Assembly (NCBI RefSeq): GCF_001411805.1
Contig: NZ_CP007212.1
Location: forward strand, 3,968,001 to 4,032,000
Direction of reading: 5' to 3'
DNA length: 64,000 nt
From: Burkholderia plantarii
GTDB taxonomy: Bacteria; Pseudomonadota; Gammaproteobacteria; Burkholderiales; Burkholderiaceae
Both the position numbers and the translations under genes were made by a program. Shown here piece after piece: positions 16,637-25,392 of the stretch. The notes below the pieces were generated by a model. It was not told the origin of the DNA and did no database searches. It saw only the letters and a list, made by a program, of their open reading frames with translations. Position 1 is the stretch's first letter; every line of letters begins with the position of its first letter.

Positions 16637-17217
16637 CGCCGGTCTCCGGCGGGCAGCATGCGCCCGCGCGAGGCGAGCCAGATGCTGATCGGCGTGAGCA
16701 CCAGCATGGTGGTGAGGAGCGGCAGCCGCACCAGCGCGATCGCGACGAACGCGAGCAGCGCCACCACGGCGGCGGCCGGCACCTGCCGCAGCGGCCGCGC
16801 GACCTTCACCGCCATCGCGATCAGGAGACCGGCGGCGGCCGCGGCGAGCCCGCCGAACAGGTGCTGCACGCGCGGGTCGCCCTGCGTCTTGGCGTAGATC
16901 ACGCCGAGCCCGACCACCACCAGCGTGGGCCCCGCGATCAGCCCGAGCAGCCCGGCGATCGCGCCCGGCACGCCGCGAAAGCGCATCCCCACGGCCACCG
17001 ACAGGTTGATCACGTTGCCGCCCGGCAGGAACTGGCAGAGGCCGAGCAGATCGGTGAACTCGTCGGGCGTGAGCCAGCGGCGCTCTTCCACCACGGCGCG
17101 GCGCACGAACGGCAGCGCGCCGCCGAACGACACGAGCCCGAGCCCGAGAAAGCCGAGAAACAGCTCGCCGATGCCGACCGCGCGGCGCGCCTCGCCGTTC
17201 GTGAGGGGGGATGACAT
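16633..17217 (-). CDS. chrA: Chromate transporter subunit, first half (short CHR family)
   Basis: Partner of the preceding protein, 194 aa. The CHR signature is GLVSFGGALPFVRRAVVEE, followed by LGLCQFLPGGNVINLSVAVG and GLLGLIAGPTLVVVGLGVIY. Start chosen at the ATG at 17217, which gives MSSPLTNGEARR and then the first membrane segment; the frame is open far upstream through the LysR gene on the other strand but has no support. It is divergent from the LysR regulator, which may control it. Confidence 0.88.
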   Translation of the reverse strand: MSSPLTNGEARRAVGIGELFLGFLGLGLVSFGGALPFVRRAVVEERRWLTPDEFTDLLGLCQFLPGGNVINLSVAVGMRFRGVPGAIAGLLGLIAGPTLVVVGLGVIYAKTQGDPRVQHLFGGLAAAAAGLLIAMAVKVARPLRQVPAAAVVALLAFVAIALVRLPLLTTMLVLTPISIWLASRGRMLPAGDRR

Positions 17218-17298
17218 GGGAATCCTTGGGTGGGGTGTGCGATGCGCCGAGACTACGCCGGTTCCAGGCGCCGGCAAAACGATTTCTCGGCGCGCACT

Positions 17299-17317
17299 TT
17301 GTGATCTAAACTCACAA
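17299..17317. promoter_or_regulatory. Inverted repeat, candidate LysR-type operator
   Basis: TTGTGA, 7 bases, TCACAA: a perfect 6-bp inverted repeat between the divergent chrA and LysR genes, ending 2 bases before the LysR ATG. LysR-type regulators commonly bind dyads of this size. It occupies the place of a ribosome binding site for the LysR gene. Confidence 0.5.
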
Positions 17318-17319
17318 GC

Positions 17320-18198
17320 ATGACCCGCCTCCTGCCTCCGTTTCCGGCGCTGCGCGCCTTCGAAGCCGCCGCTCGCCATGAAAGTTTCAGCGCCGCCGGC
17401 GACGAGCTGCATGTGACCCACGGTGCGATCAGTCGCCAGGTGGCCGCGCTCGAGGCCTGGCTCGGCCGGCCGGTGTTCCATCGCCACGGCAAGCGCGTGC
17501 GGCTGACCGAGGACGGGCGGCGCTACCTGGCCTCGGTGTCCGACGCGTTCGAGCGGATCGCCGCCGCCACCGCCCGCATGCGCGACACCGCGCCCGAGCA
17601 GGTGCTGCGCATCAACGCGCTGTCGACGATCGCGATGAAGTGGCTGCTGCCGCGGCTGTCGCGGTTCCAGCGCGACATGCCCAACGTCGAGCTGAAGCTG
17701 TCCACCTCGAGCGCGCCGCTCGACCAGCTCGACGGCCAGTTCGACGTGGCGATCCGCAGCGGCCCGGGCCACTGGCCGAACCGCGCCACCGGCCACTTCC
17801 TCGACGAAACGCTGCTGCCGGTCTGCAGCCCGGCGCTGCTCGAGCGCATGCCGATCGCGCAGGCCGACGATCTCTCGCGCCACGTGCTGCTGCACTCCGA
17901 CACGCGGCCCACCGCCTGGGGCGACTGGTTCGCGGCGGCCGGCACGCCGCTGCGCGCGCGCAAGAAGCAGTCGTTCGATCATTTCTATCTGGCGCTGCAG
18001 GCGGCCGTGGACGGGCTCGGCGTGGCGCTCGGCCCGCTGCCGCTGATCGACGACGAACTCGCGGGCGGCCGGCTCGTGCTGCCGCTCGACGGCCCGCGCA
18101 TCGCCTCGCGCAGCTACTGGTGGATCGCCGCGCGCGAGGCCTCGCCGCTCGTCGTGCAGTTCTGCGCGTGGCTCGACGCGCAGGCGCGGCGCGGCTGA
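17320..18198 (+). CDS. LysR-family transcriptional regulator (GcvA-like)
   Basis: Regulator of 292 aa. The N-terminal winged helix is PALRAFEAAARHESFSAAGD and LHVTHGAISRQVAALEAWLG. A substrate-binding domain follows (VLRINALSTIAMKWLLPRL, FDVAIRSGPG, AVDGLGVALGPLPLI). The layout is that of the GcvA-like subgroup. Only about 100 bases separate it from the divergent chromate transporter pair, its likeliest target. No Shine-Dalgarno is visible: an inverted repeat occupies that position, so translation may be leaderless or poorly initiated. Confidence 0.9.
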   Translation: MTRLLPPFPALRAFEAAARHESFSAAGDELHVTHGAISRQVAALEAWLGRPVFHRHGKRVRLTEDGRRYLASVSDAFERIAAATARMRDTAPEQVLRINALSTIAMKWLLPRLSRFQRDMPNVELKLSTSSAPLDQLDGQFDVAIRSGPGHWPNRATGHFLDETLLPVCSPALLERMPIAQADDLSRHVLLHSDTRPTAWGDWFAAAGTPLRARKKQSFDHFYLALQAAVDGLGVALGPLPLIDDELAGGRLVLPLDGPRIASRSYWWIAAREASPLVVQFCAWLDAQARRG

Positions 18199-18247
18199 GC
18201 GGCCGGCTCGCAGTGCTGGCGCAAGGCGCCGGATCGAAGCGCGGCCG

Positions 18248-19552
18248 TCAGACCACCGGCCCCGGCTCCTTCTCCCTGCCCAGCAGCGCGTAGAGCAGGA
18301 TCGCGCCGAACGTGGCGGTGCCGATCCCGCCGAGCGCGAAGCCGCCGAGCTTCAGCGAGAAGTCGCCGGCGCCGAGCACCAGCGTGACGGCGGCCACGAT
18401 CAGGTTGCGGTTGTCGGAGAAATCGACGCGGTTGACCACCCAGATCCGCGCGCCCGTCACCGCGATCAGCCCGAACACGACGATCGACACGCCGCCCAGC
18501 ACCGGCCCCGGAATCGTGCGAATCAGCGCGCCGAACTTCGGCGAGAAGCCGAGCCCGATCGCGATCAGGGCGGCCAAGGCGAACACCAGCGTCGAGTAGA
18601 TGCGCGTGACGGCCATCACGCCGATGTTCTCGGCGTAGGTGGTCACGCCGGTGCCGCCGGCGCTGCCCGAGACGATGGTGGCGAGCGCGTCGCCGATGAA
18701 CGCGCGGCCCACGTAGCGGTCGAGGTTGTGGCCCGTCATCGCGCTCACCGCCTTGATGTGGCCGAGGTTCTCGGCCACCAGGATCACCGCCACCGGCGCG
18801 AGCAGCAGCATCGCGTGCGGCTCGAACACCGGCGCCGTGAAGCTCGGGATGCCGAACCAGTGCGCGTTGGCCACGATCGAGAAGTCGATCGGCCGGCCGA
18901 GGCCGAGCCCGTTGGTGGCGATCGCGTAGATCGCGTAGGCGATCAGCAGCCCCACCAGGATCAGCAGGCGCTGCACGGTGCCGCGCGCGAACACCGCCAC
19001 GCCGCCCACGCAGAGCACCGTCACCAGCGCCATCACGCTGTCGAAGGTGCTGCCGCTCACGCCCTTCACGGCGATCGGCGCGAGGTTCAGGCCGATCACG
19101 GCGACGATCGCGCCGGTCACCACCGGCGGCATCAGCGCCTCGATCCAGCGCGTGCCGACCGCCGACACGATCGCCCCGATCACGGCGTACACCACGCCGC
19201 AGGCGATGATGCCGCCGAGCGCGACCGGGATGTTCGGGTTCGCGCCGCTGCCGCCGTAGCCCGTCACGGCCACCACCAGCCCGATGAACGCGAAGCTCGA
19301 GCCGAGATAGCTCGGCACGCGCCCGCCCACCAGCACGAAGAACAGCAGCGTGCCGATGCCCGACATGAAGATGCAGAGATTCGGATCGAAGCCCATCAGC
19401 AGCGGCGCGAGCACGGTGGAGCCGAACATCGCGACCACGTGCTGCACGCCCATCGCCACCATCTGCGGCCACGGCAGCCGTTCGTCGGGGGCGACCACGC
19501 TGGTGGCGCCGCGCGCGGCGAGGCGCCAGCGCGGGAAATGGGAATCGGCCAT
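18248..19552 (-). CDS. NCS2-family uracil/pyrimidine permease (RutG-like)
   Basis: Inner-membrane nucleobase symporter, 434 aa. PDERLPWPQMVAMGVQHVVA and FGSTVLAPLLMGFDPNL are typical of RutG/UraA-type transporters. ALMPPVVTGAIVAVIGLNLA and TTYAENIGVMAVTRIYST (containing the substrate-site Glu) are conserved NCS2 motifs. Start at 19552 has GGAG 8 bases upstream. No rut catabolic genes are adjacent, so the substrate (uracil, possibly thymine) is inferred from similarity. It is convergent with the LysR gene. Confidence 0.88.
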   Translation of the reverse strand: MADSHFPRWRLAARGATSVVAPDERLPWPQMVAMGVQHVVAMFGSTVLAPLLMGFDPNLCIFMSGIGTLLFFVLVGGRVPSYLGSSFAFIGLVVAVTGYGGSGANPNIPVALGGIIACGVVYAVIGAIVSAVGTRWIEALMPPVVTGAIVAVIGLNLAPIAVKGVSGSTFDSVMALVTVLCVGGVAVFARGTVQRLLILVGLLIAYAIYAIATNGLGLGRPIDFSIVANAHWFGIPSFTAPVFEPHAMLLLAPVAVILVAENLGHIKAVSAMTGHNLDRYVGRAFIGDALATIVSGSAGGTGVTTYAENIGVMAVTRIYSTLVFALAALIAIGLGFSPKFGALIRTIPGPVLGGVSIVVFGLIAVTGARIWVVNRVDFSDNRNLIVAAVTLVLGAGDFSLKLGGFALGGIGTATFGAILLYALLGREKEPGPVV

Positions 19553-20009
19553 CGCGGGCTCTCCGGGTTGTCGTGGTGGGTGGCGAAACGGATGACGCAG
19601 CGGCGGCCCATGCCGGCGCGCCGGATGCGAATCAGGCGCGAGTGTACGAAGCCCTGACACGGCTGACAAGCCGGGGCGGCCCGCAAGCGGTGACGCGGAT
19701 CAGGGCGGCCTGGCGTGGATCCGCGCGGGACGCCAGGCGCCGCCCGCGATGTGGCCGCGACGACGCGAGCCGGCCGGACGGGACGGAACACGACGGAACA
19801 TGACGGAACGCGGCGAAACCAGGCGGGAACGGCGGAAAGGCGGAGCGGTGGGCGACCAGGGGGAAGGCAGGGCGAAGCGGAGGAACGCGGGAAAAGCGGG
19901 AAAAGCGGCGAGGCGGGTGATGAAGCGAAGAGCGGCGAAGCGAGGAAAGGAGAAGCAACGAATCCGGCGCGCCCGGGACGCCCGCCCCGGTCGCGCCGCG
20001 TCCGGCCCG
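19553..20009. other. Strand-asymmetric intergenic region between flgL and permease
   Basis: A gene-free 457-base stretch. From 19801 to 19960 the plus strand has only four T residues and is mostly G and A, with short irregular iterations (GGGAAAAGC, CGACGGAAC). Transcripts running out of flgL on the minus strand would be C/U-rich here. No intrinsic terminator is seen after flgL. Confidence 0.6.
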
Positions 20010-21239
20010 TCAGTTCAAAAACTGGAACAGCGACAGGCCCTGCACCTTCGAGAACGCTTCCTGCGCCGCGGTCAGCGAATTCTGCACCTGCAGCAGCTGG
20101 GTGATCGCGGCCGGCATGTTGGCCTGCGTGATGTCGGTCAGGTTGCTGGTGATCTGCAGCGAGTTGGTGCTGGTGATGGTCTGCATCGACTGCACTTCCT
20201 GCTCGCGGCCGCCCACCGAGGCCTGCACCGTGGTGACGTTGGCCACCGCGTTCTGCATCTTGGTCAGCGCCGTGGTCAGCGCGTTGTTGAGCGTGGCGCT
20301 GGCCGCCGCGCCGCTGCCCACCGGCTGCTTGAGCGCCGCGATCGCCGCGTCGAGCGCGCCGATCATGTCGCCGCCGGCCTGGGTGGCCGGCGTCAGCGTG
20401 AAGGTATCGCCCGGCGCCGGGTTGCCCGAGACGATCATGCTCTGGCTGCCGATCTTGATCGCGCTGCCGGCCGTGTAGGTCTGCGCGGCGCCGACCGTGG
20501 GCGGCGTGGTCGAATTGTCGGTGACCGTGTAGGTCGGCGCGCTGGCGGTGCCGCCGAACGTGACCGTGAACGCGTGGTTGTTGGTCGGATCGCCCGGCGT
20601 GCCGCCCGTGATCACGCCGATCGTGCCGGTGCCCGTGTTGTTCGGGTTGCTGGCCGGCACCGCGAGGCTGCCGAGCGCCGGCACCGAAGTGAACACGCTG
20701 TTGCCGCTGTCGCCGATCGACACGCTGACCGAATCGGAGATCTGCACCGTGCGCTGGCCGGTGTCGCCCGAGTACGTAACGCCGCCGGACGGCGAGTTCG
20801 TGAACGGCTGGTTGCCGCTCTGCAGGCCCGCGAACAGGTAGTTGCCGGTGCCGTCGGTGGTATTGGCCAGTTGCAGCAGCGTGTCGCGCTGGCCCTGCAG
20901 CTGCGCGGCGAGCGCCGAGCGGTCGCTGTCCGACAGCGTGCCGTTGATGGCGCCCGTCAGCGACGGGATCACCGAGTTCAGCACGCTCGTCACGCTCGAC
21001 AGCGTCTTGTCCTCGAGCTGCAGCGAGGACAGCGCCGACGACTGGTTCGACGAATACTGCGCGAGCGTGGCCGAGGTGGCCGACAGCTGCACCGCCTGGG
21101 CGGCGCCGAGCGGGTCGTCGGCGGCGGTGAGCAGCGTGTTGCCGCTCGCCACCTGTTGATAGAGTTCCGAGAGCTGTGACTCCTGGTTGTTCATCAGCTC
21201 GATGTTCTGCGTATAAAACTGCGAGGTCGCGATGCGCAT
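20010..21239 (-). CDS. flgL: Flagellar hook-filament junction protein FlgL (HAP3)
   Basis: Joins hook and filament outside the cell and is exported by the flagellar type III system; 409 aa. The N-terminal flagellin-like coiled region is MRIATSQFYTQNIELMNNQE and LYQQVASGNTLLTAADDPLG. The C-terminal helical region is QEVQSMQTITSTNSLQITSN with the final LSLFQFLN. The middle (about 190-290) is a Gly/Thr-rich variable domain. It follows flgK by 17 bases and shares its sigma-28-like promoter. No signal peptide, as expected. Confidence 0.94.
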   Translation of the reverse strand: MRIATSQFYTQNIELMNNQESQLSELYQQVASGNTLLTAADDPLGAAQAVQLSATSATLAQYSSNQSSALSSLQLEDKTLSSVTSVLNSVIPSLTGAINGTLSDSDRSALAAQLQGQRDTLLQLANTTDGTGNYLFAGLQSGNQPFTNSPSGGVTYSGDTGQRTVQISDSVSVSIGDSGNSVFTSVPALGSLAVPASNPNNTGTGTIGVITGGTPGDPTNNHAFTVTFGGTASAPTYTVTDNSTTPPTVGAAQTYTAGSAIKIGSQSMIVSGNPAPGDTFTLTPATQAGGDMIGALDAAIAALKQPVGSGAAASATLNNALTTALTKMQNAVANVTTVQASVGGREQEVQSMQTITSTNSLQITSNLTDITQANMPAAITQLLQVQNSLTAAQEAFSKVQGLSLFQFLN

Positions 21240-21256
21240 GATGATCGACTCCGTCC

Positions 21257-23242
21257 TCAGTTGAAGATGCCGAGCAGCGTGCTGAACAGCGTCGAGGCGG
21301 TCTGGATCACCTTGGCGTTGGCCTGGTACATCTGCTGGTATTGCATCAGGTTCACGGCTTCCTCGTCCTGGTTCACGCCCGACACCGACTGTTGCTGCGA
21401 CGTGATCTGGCTGACGAGCGCGGTCTGTGCCGTGCTCGCCGCGGCAAGCTGCGCGGCGGTGTTGCCGATGTTGTTCACGTAGGAACCGTAGGCGGTGGTC
21501 AGCGTGGTCGAGCCGCCGTCGAACGTCTTCGAGCTGACGAGGTTCGACATCGCCTGCGCGTTGCGGTTGTCGTTGCTGGCGCCGCCTGGTGCGATCTTGA
21601 ACGTGTCGCCGTCGCCGGGCGTGCCGGAGATCTGCACCGACACGTTGTTCATCACGCCCGAGGGCGGCGGCTGCGTGGTGCTGGTGATGGTCAGCGACGC
21701 GCCGGCGCTCGAATCGTAGGGCACCTGGGTGGTGGTGCCGGTGATCGGGTAGCTGGTCGGCGGCGTGGTGTTGATGGTGACCGTGGTGCCGGCCGGAAAG
21801 CCCGACAGCGACTTCGAGGCCGCGTCGTAGGTCAGCGTGGTGGTGCTCGACGGCATCTGGTAGCCGGCCGTGACGGTGCCCTGCGAGATGGTGGCCGAAC
21901 CGGTGTTGCCGGTGCCCCGCGTGGCGAGTACCGGCGCGGCGGCCGCGATCGTGTTGGCGGTGCCCACCGATGCGAAGCCGTCGAGCGCGTTGCGCGAGGG
22001 CTCGATCGTAAACGAGTCGCCTGGTTTCAGCTTGGTGGCGTCGTCGACCGACAGGTCGAGGCCGCCGATGGTGGCGGGCAGCGAGGTGGCGGTGCCGATC
22101 ACGCTGCCCGAGTAACGGTCCTTCAGCGTGTAATTGGTGCCGTCGTAGGACAGCGTGTAGTCGCTCGTCGGCGGCTGCTGGCCGTTGGCGAAGCTCGCCG
22201 AGAGCGTGGCGTCGCCGGTGTTGTCGGTGTTGGCGATGCTCTGCGGCGCGGGCACCGTGAACAGGTTGCCGCCCACGTTGCCGTTCGCGTCGATGCCGAG
22301 CGCGTTCTGCGCGTTCACCTGCGAGGCGAAGCTGACCGCGATCGCGCCGAGCTGCGCCTGGGCCGGGTCGAGCGTCTGGCTGCGGAACTGCAGCAGGCCG
22401 CCGATCGTGCCGCCCGTGATGTTGCTGTCGGACAGCACCTGCACCTGGCCCGCCGCGCCCGAACCGGCCGCGGTGTTCCGCAGGCCGATGGTCAGCTCGC
22501 TCGGATCGGACGGCGACGGCACCGTCGACATCTCGTAGCTGGTGTTGCCCACCACCAGCGGCTGGCCGTTGGCCATCTGCACGTTGTAGTTGCCGTTGCT
22601 CTGCACCACCTGCACGCCGACGACGGTCTGCAGCGTCGCCACCGCCTGGTCGCGCTGGTCGAGCAGCTGGTTCGGCGGCTGGCCGCCCTGGCTCGCCACC
22701 GTGATCTGCTGGTTCAGCTGGGCGATCTGGGTGGTCAGCGAATTGACCTGCGTGACCGCGCTTTGCAGCTGCGTGTTCACGCTGGTGCGCAGCGAGTCGA
22801 ACTCCGCGCCGGCCGAGGTCAGCTGGTTGGCCAGCGTCGCGGCATCGCTGATCGCGGTCTGCCGCGAGGCGGCGCTCGAGCTCACGTTCTGCAGCCCGCT
22901 GAAGAACGTCGAGATCGCCGAGGCGACGCCGCCCGTCGGGCTGCCGATGTAGTTGTTCAGCGTCGCGACCAGCTGCGAATAGGTGGACAGCGAGCTGCTC
23001 GCGGTCTTCGCGGTGTTGAGCTGGTCGGACAGGTACTGGCTGTACTGACGCTGCACCGTGACGGTGGAGACGCCGGTCGGCAGGAAGCCGTTCGTGGTGT
23101 ACTGGCCGTCGGATTCGGCATACACCACGCGCTCGACCGAGTAACCGGGCGTGGCCTGGTTGCTGATGTTCTGGCCGGTCGTGTTGATGCCCCACTGCGC
23201 GGCGTTGATGCCGCTGAGACCGATGTTCAGAAGGTTGCTCAT
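21257..23242 (-). CDS. flgK: Flagellar hook-associated protein FlgK (HAP1)
   Basis: Hook-filament junction protein, 661 aa. N-terminal motif LLNIGLSGINAAQWGINTTG with QNISNQATPGYSVERV is diagnostic. The central region is long and Thr/Gly-rich. The C-terminus has SGVNQDEEAVNLMQYQQMYQ and a final ASTLFSTLLGIF. At 661 aa it is longer than the E. coli protein (about 550), the extra length lying in the variable domain. A sigma-28-like promoter at 23286-23312 suggests late-class expression separate from the flgB-J operon. Confidence 0.95.
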   Translation of the reverse strand: MSNLLNIGLSGINAAQWGINTTGQNISNQATPGYSVERVVYAESDGQYTTNGFLPTGVSTVTVQRQYSQYLSDQLNTAKTASSSLSTYSQLVATLNNYIGSPTGGVASAISTFFSGLQNVSSSAASRQTAISDAATLANQLTSAGAEFDSLRTSVNTQLQSAVTQVNSLTTQIAQLNQQITVASQGGQPPNQLLDQRDQAVATLQTVVGVQVVQSNGNYNVQMANGQPLVVGNTSYEMSTVPSPSDPSELTIGLRNTAAGSGAAGQVQVLSDSNITGGTIGGLLQFRSQTLDPAQAQLGAIAVSFASQVNAQNALGIDANGNVGGNLFTVPAPQSIANTDNTGDATLSASFANGQQPPTSDYTLSYDGTNYTLKDRYSGSVIGTATSLPATIGGLDLSVDDATKLKPGDSFTIEPSRNALDGFASVGTANTIAAAAPVLATRGTGNTGSATISQGTVTAGYQMPSSTTTLTYDAASKSLSGFPAGTTVTINTTPPTSYPITGTTTQVPYDSSAGASLTITSTTQPPPSGVMNNVSVQISGTPGDGDTFKIAPGGASNDNRNAQAMSNLVSSKTFDGGSTTLTTAYGSYVNNIGNTAAQLAAASTAQTALVSQITSQQQSVSGVNQDEEAVNLMQYQQMYQANAKVIQTASTLFSTLLGIFN

Positions 23243-23285
23243 GCGATGCCGGCCGCGGACGGCCTCCGGGAAAGGGACACCCGGT

Positions 23286-23312
23286 TTAACGGCGGCGTCC
23301 GGTGGAAATTGA
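23286..23312 (-). promoter_or_regulatory. Sigma-28 (FliA)-like promoter for flgKL
   Basis: On the minus strand TCAATTTC (23312-23305), 11 bases, GCCGTTAA (23293-23286). Known consensus is TAAAGTTT-N11-GCCGATAA: the -10 matches 7 of 8, the -35 5 of 8, and the spacing is exact. The transcript would start about 35 bases before the flgK ATG. Confidence 0.6.
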
Positions 23313-23367
23313 GGCCGCGCGCGTGAAAATTCGCGGCGGCCGACCGGCGCGCCAGACGCGTGCGCGA

Positions 23368-24120
23368 CTACGCGCGCGCGAGCTGGCGGCGCTTCACTTC
23401 GAGCTGGGTGATCAGGCGTTGCAGCGTGTTTTCGGCGGACCCGGGCAGCGACACGAAGCGGAACCCGAGGTAGTAGCGGCGCGCGCCGCTCGGCGTCTCG
23501 ATGCTGCGCTGCGAGACCAGTTCCAGGTCGAGCGCGAGCTTGCCGTGGCCGGCCAGGTTCAGTTCGACGTGCTCCAGCGTCTGGCCCGTTTCGAGCGCCG
23601 CGGCGCGCTCGTCGCCGGTGCGCAGCCCGATCCCGCCCAGCGAGAGATTGTCGATCTCGAACGTGAAGCTTTCGCCTTCGGGCAGCTTGCCGCGCGCGAT
23701 ATACGGTTCGAGCATCGGGGCATCGACGCGGAAATACTCGCGGCGCTGCACGAAATAGAGGACGTCGGGGAATTTGGCGAGGAACGCGGGGCGGCCCTCG
23801 TAATCCGTGGCAACGGGCGTCTCGATCGTGAACTCGACGCGCACGCCGTCGGGCAGCGCCTCGAAGATCCCGTAGGGGGCGGCCAGCAGGCTGGCGTTCT
23901 GCCCCTCCGCCGCGCCCCAGTCGAACACGAAGGTGCCGGCGCCGACATCGACCTCGAGCACGCGCGTCACGAGCTGTCCGCCCGAATAACGGACCGTCAG
24001 GAAATCGCCCCGGTTGACGAGATTGCGCAACTGCACGCCGATTTCGAGCGGGTTGCGACGGCCGTAATCGGGGAGCGAATCGTCATCCCCCGACGCTTCG
24101 GTCAGTGCTTCGTTATTCAT
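23368..24120 (-). CDS. ycgR: Flagellar brake protein YcgR (PilZ domain)
   Basis: c-di-GMP-binding protein that slows or biases the flagellar motor; 250 aa. The N-terminal YcgR domain (~20-125) contains LRNLVNRGDFLTVRYSGGQL. The PilZ domain begins with the c-di-GMP switch QRREYFRVD (RxxxR) and has DNLSLGGIGL matching the second ligand motif (D/NxSxxG). It lies between flgJ and flgK on the same strand, with gaps of about 280 and 125 bases. The upstream HD-GYP gene at the window edge may degrade the same messenger, though no direct link is shown. Confidence 0.92.
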   Translation of the reverse strand: MNNEALTEASGDDDSLPDYGRRNPLEIGVQLRNLVNRGDFLTVRYSGGQLVTRVLEVDVGAGTFVFDWGAAEGQNASLLAAPYGIFEALPDGVRVEFTIETPVATDYEGRPAFLAKFPDVLYFVQRREYFRVDAPMLEPYIARGKLPEGESFTFEIDNLSLGGIGLRTGDERAAALETGQTLEHVELNLAGHGKLALDLELVSQRSIETPSGARRYYLGFRFVSLPGSAENTLQRLITQLEVKRRQLARA

Positions 24121-24399
24121 GGCTTGCCGGTTAGGTCTGCTTGTCGCCCGGTTGCTCCGGGCTCTGATGGCCTGCCTGCGGGACGCGGGCCGCTGGTCTC
24201 TCGACGCCCGTCGCTGCGCCGAACGGCGCGCAGGTGCGTCAAGCGCAAAGTGTAGATCGAAATGATCCGAAGATCTTCAGCTAAACGAAAATTCGAAATG
24301 CCGGATACCTGGAAATAGGTAAAAAACAACGTCGCCTTACCCGTTGACCGGCCTCGCGCCGACATTTCCGTCCGCTCCCGCGCCGCCATTCCCGCCTCG

Positions 24400-25392
24400 T
24401 CAGACGATCTGGCGCAGGATCGAAATCAGCTTCTTCGCGTAGTGCGGGTCGGTGGCATAACCGGCGCGCTGCATGCCGTTGGCGAAGCTTTCCGGGGTGG
24501 TCGAGGCATTCACCACGCCCGCGTAGCGCGGGTTGCTCTTGAGCATGGTGGCGTAGTCGGTCATCGCGTGCTCGTAGGAATCGTAGGCACGGAACTGCGC
24601 TACCACGCGGCGCGGCTGGCCGCCGACGTACTCGGTCGTGACGGCCGACACGGTGCGCCCGGTCCAGTTCTTGGTCGCCTTGATGCCGAACACGTTGTAG
24701 CTGGAGCTGCCGTCGCGGCCGCGGATCTCGCGCTTGCCCCAGCCCGATTCGAGCGCCGCCTGGCCGACGATGAAGCGCGCCGGGATGCCGGTGGCCGCGC
24801 TGGCCGCCTGCGCCGCGCCCGCCACCTTGTCGACGAAGCCGTCCTGGGCGGCCGAGGTGCCGTTGCCCTTGACGGGCGGCGTCAGCGAGCTCGCGGCCGA
24901 GTAACCGGCCACGCCGCCGAGCCGGCCGTTGCCGCGCGAACTGGCGAGCGCCTGGGCCAGCGCGCCGGCCGCGGCGAGGCCGCCTTCGTTGCCGCCCGAG
25001 CCGCCGAGGGCGCCCAGCGCGCCGGCCGCGCCGCCAGCACCGGCCGCGCCGCCCGACGGGTTCATGTTGCGCATCAGCTGCTTCATCAGCGCGTCGGCCA
25101 CGCCGATGCCGCGCGAGGCCATCTGCTGCGAGAGCTGCTGGTCGAGCATCGAGGTGTAGAGCTTCGAGGTGTTCGAATCGAACACGCCGTCCTGGGGCGT
25201 CGCGTCGCGCATGCTCTTGAGCATCATCTGCGAGAACATCGCGTCGAACTGCGTGGCGACCTGTTTCGCGCCCTTCTCGGGCGAGGCGTCGGCCTGCCGG
25301 CGCAGCTGGTCGAAGCCCTGCACATCGAGCGCGAAGCGCTGCGTGAGGTCGGTGCCGGCGGCGAGGTCGGTGGAATTCGGAAGATTGGCCAT
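24400..25392 (-). CDS. flgJ: Peptidoglycan hydrolase / rod assembly protein FlgJ
   Basis: Bifunctional rod-cap and muramidase, 330 aa, periplasmic after flagellar export. The N-terminal rod-binding domain (~45-110) has QFDAMFSQMMLKSMRDATPQ. A Gly/Ala-rich linker follows, then a C-terminal glucosaminidase domain: IVGQAALESGWGKREI with the catalytic Glu, YNVFGIKATKNWTGRTV, YATDPHYAKKLISILRQIV. Its ATG overlaps the flgI stop by one base (TGATG), indicating translational coupling. Confidence 0.95.
   Translation of the reverse strand: MANLPNSTDLAAGTDLTQRFALDVQGFDQLRRQADASPEKGAKQVATQFDAMFSQMMLKSMRDATPQDGVFDSNTSKLYTSMLDQQLSQQMASRGIGVADALMKQLMRNMNPSGGAAGAGGAAGALGALGGSGGNEGGLAAAGALAQALASSRGNGRLGGVAGYSAASSLTPPVKGNGTSAAQDGFVDKVAGAAQAASAATGIPARFIVGQAALESGWGKREIRGRDGSSSYNVFGIKATKNWTGRTVSAVTTEYVGGQPRRVVAQFRAYDSYEHAMTDYATMLKSNPRYAGVVNASTTPESFANGMQRAGYATDPHYAKKLISILRQIV

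Noticed and set aside
20010..23195. 1061-aa minus-strand frame covering flgL and most of flgK
   Set aside because: Only its last 409 codons (flgL) are real. The rest is an out-of-frame reading of flgK.
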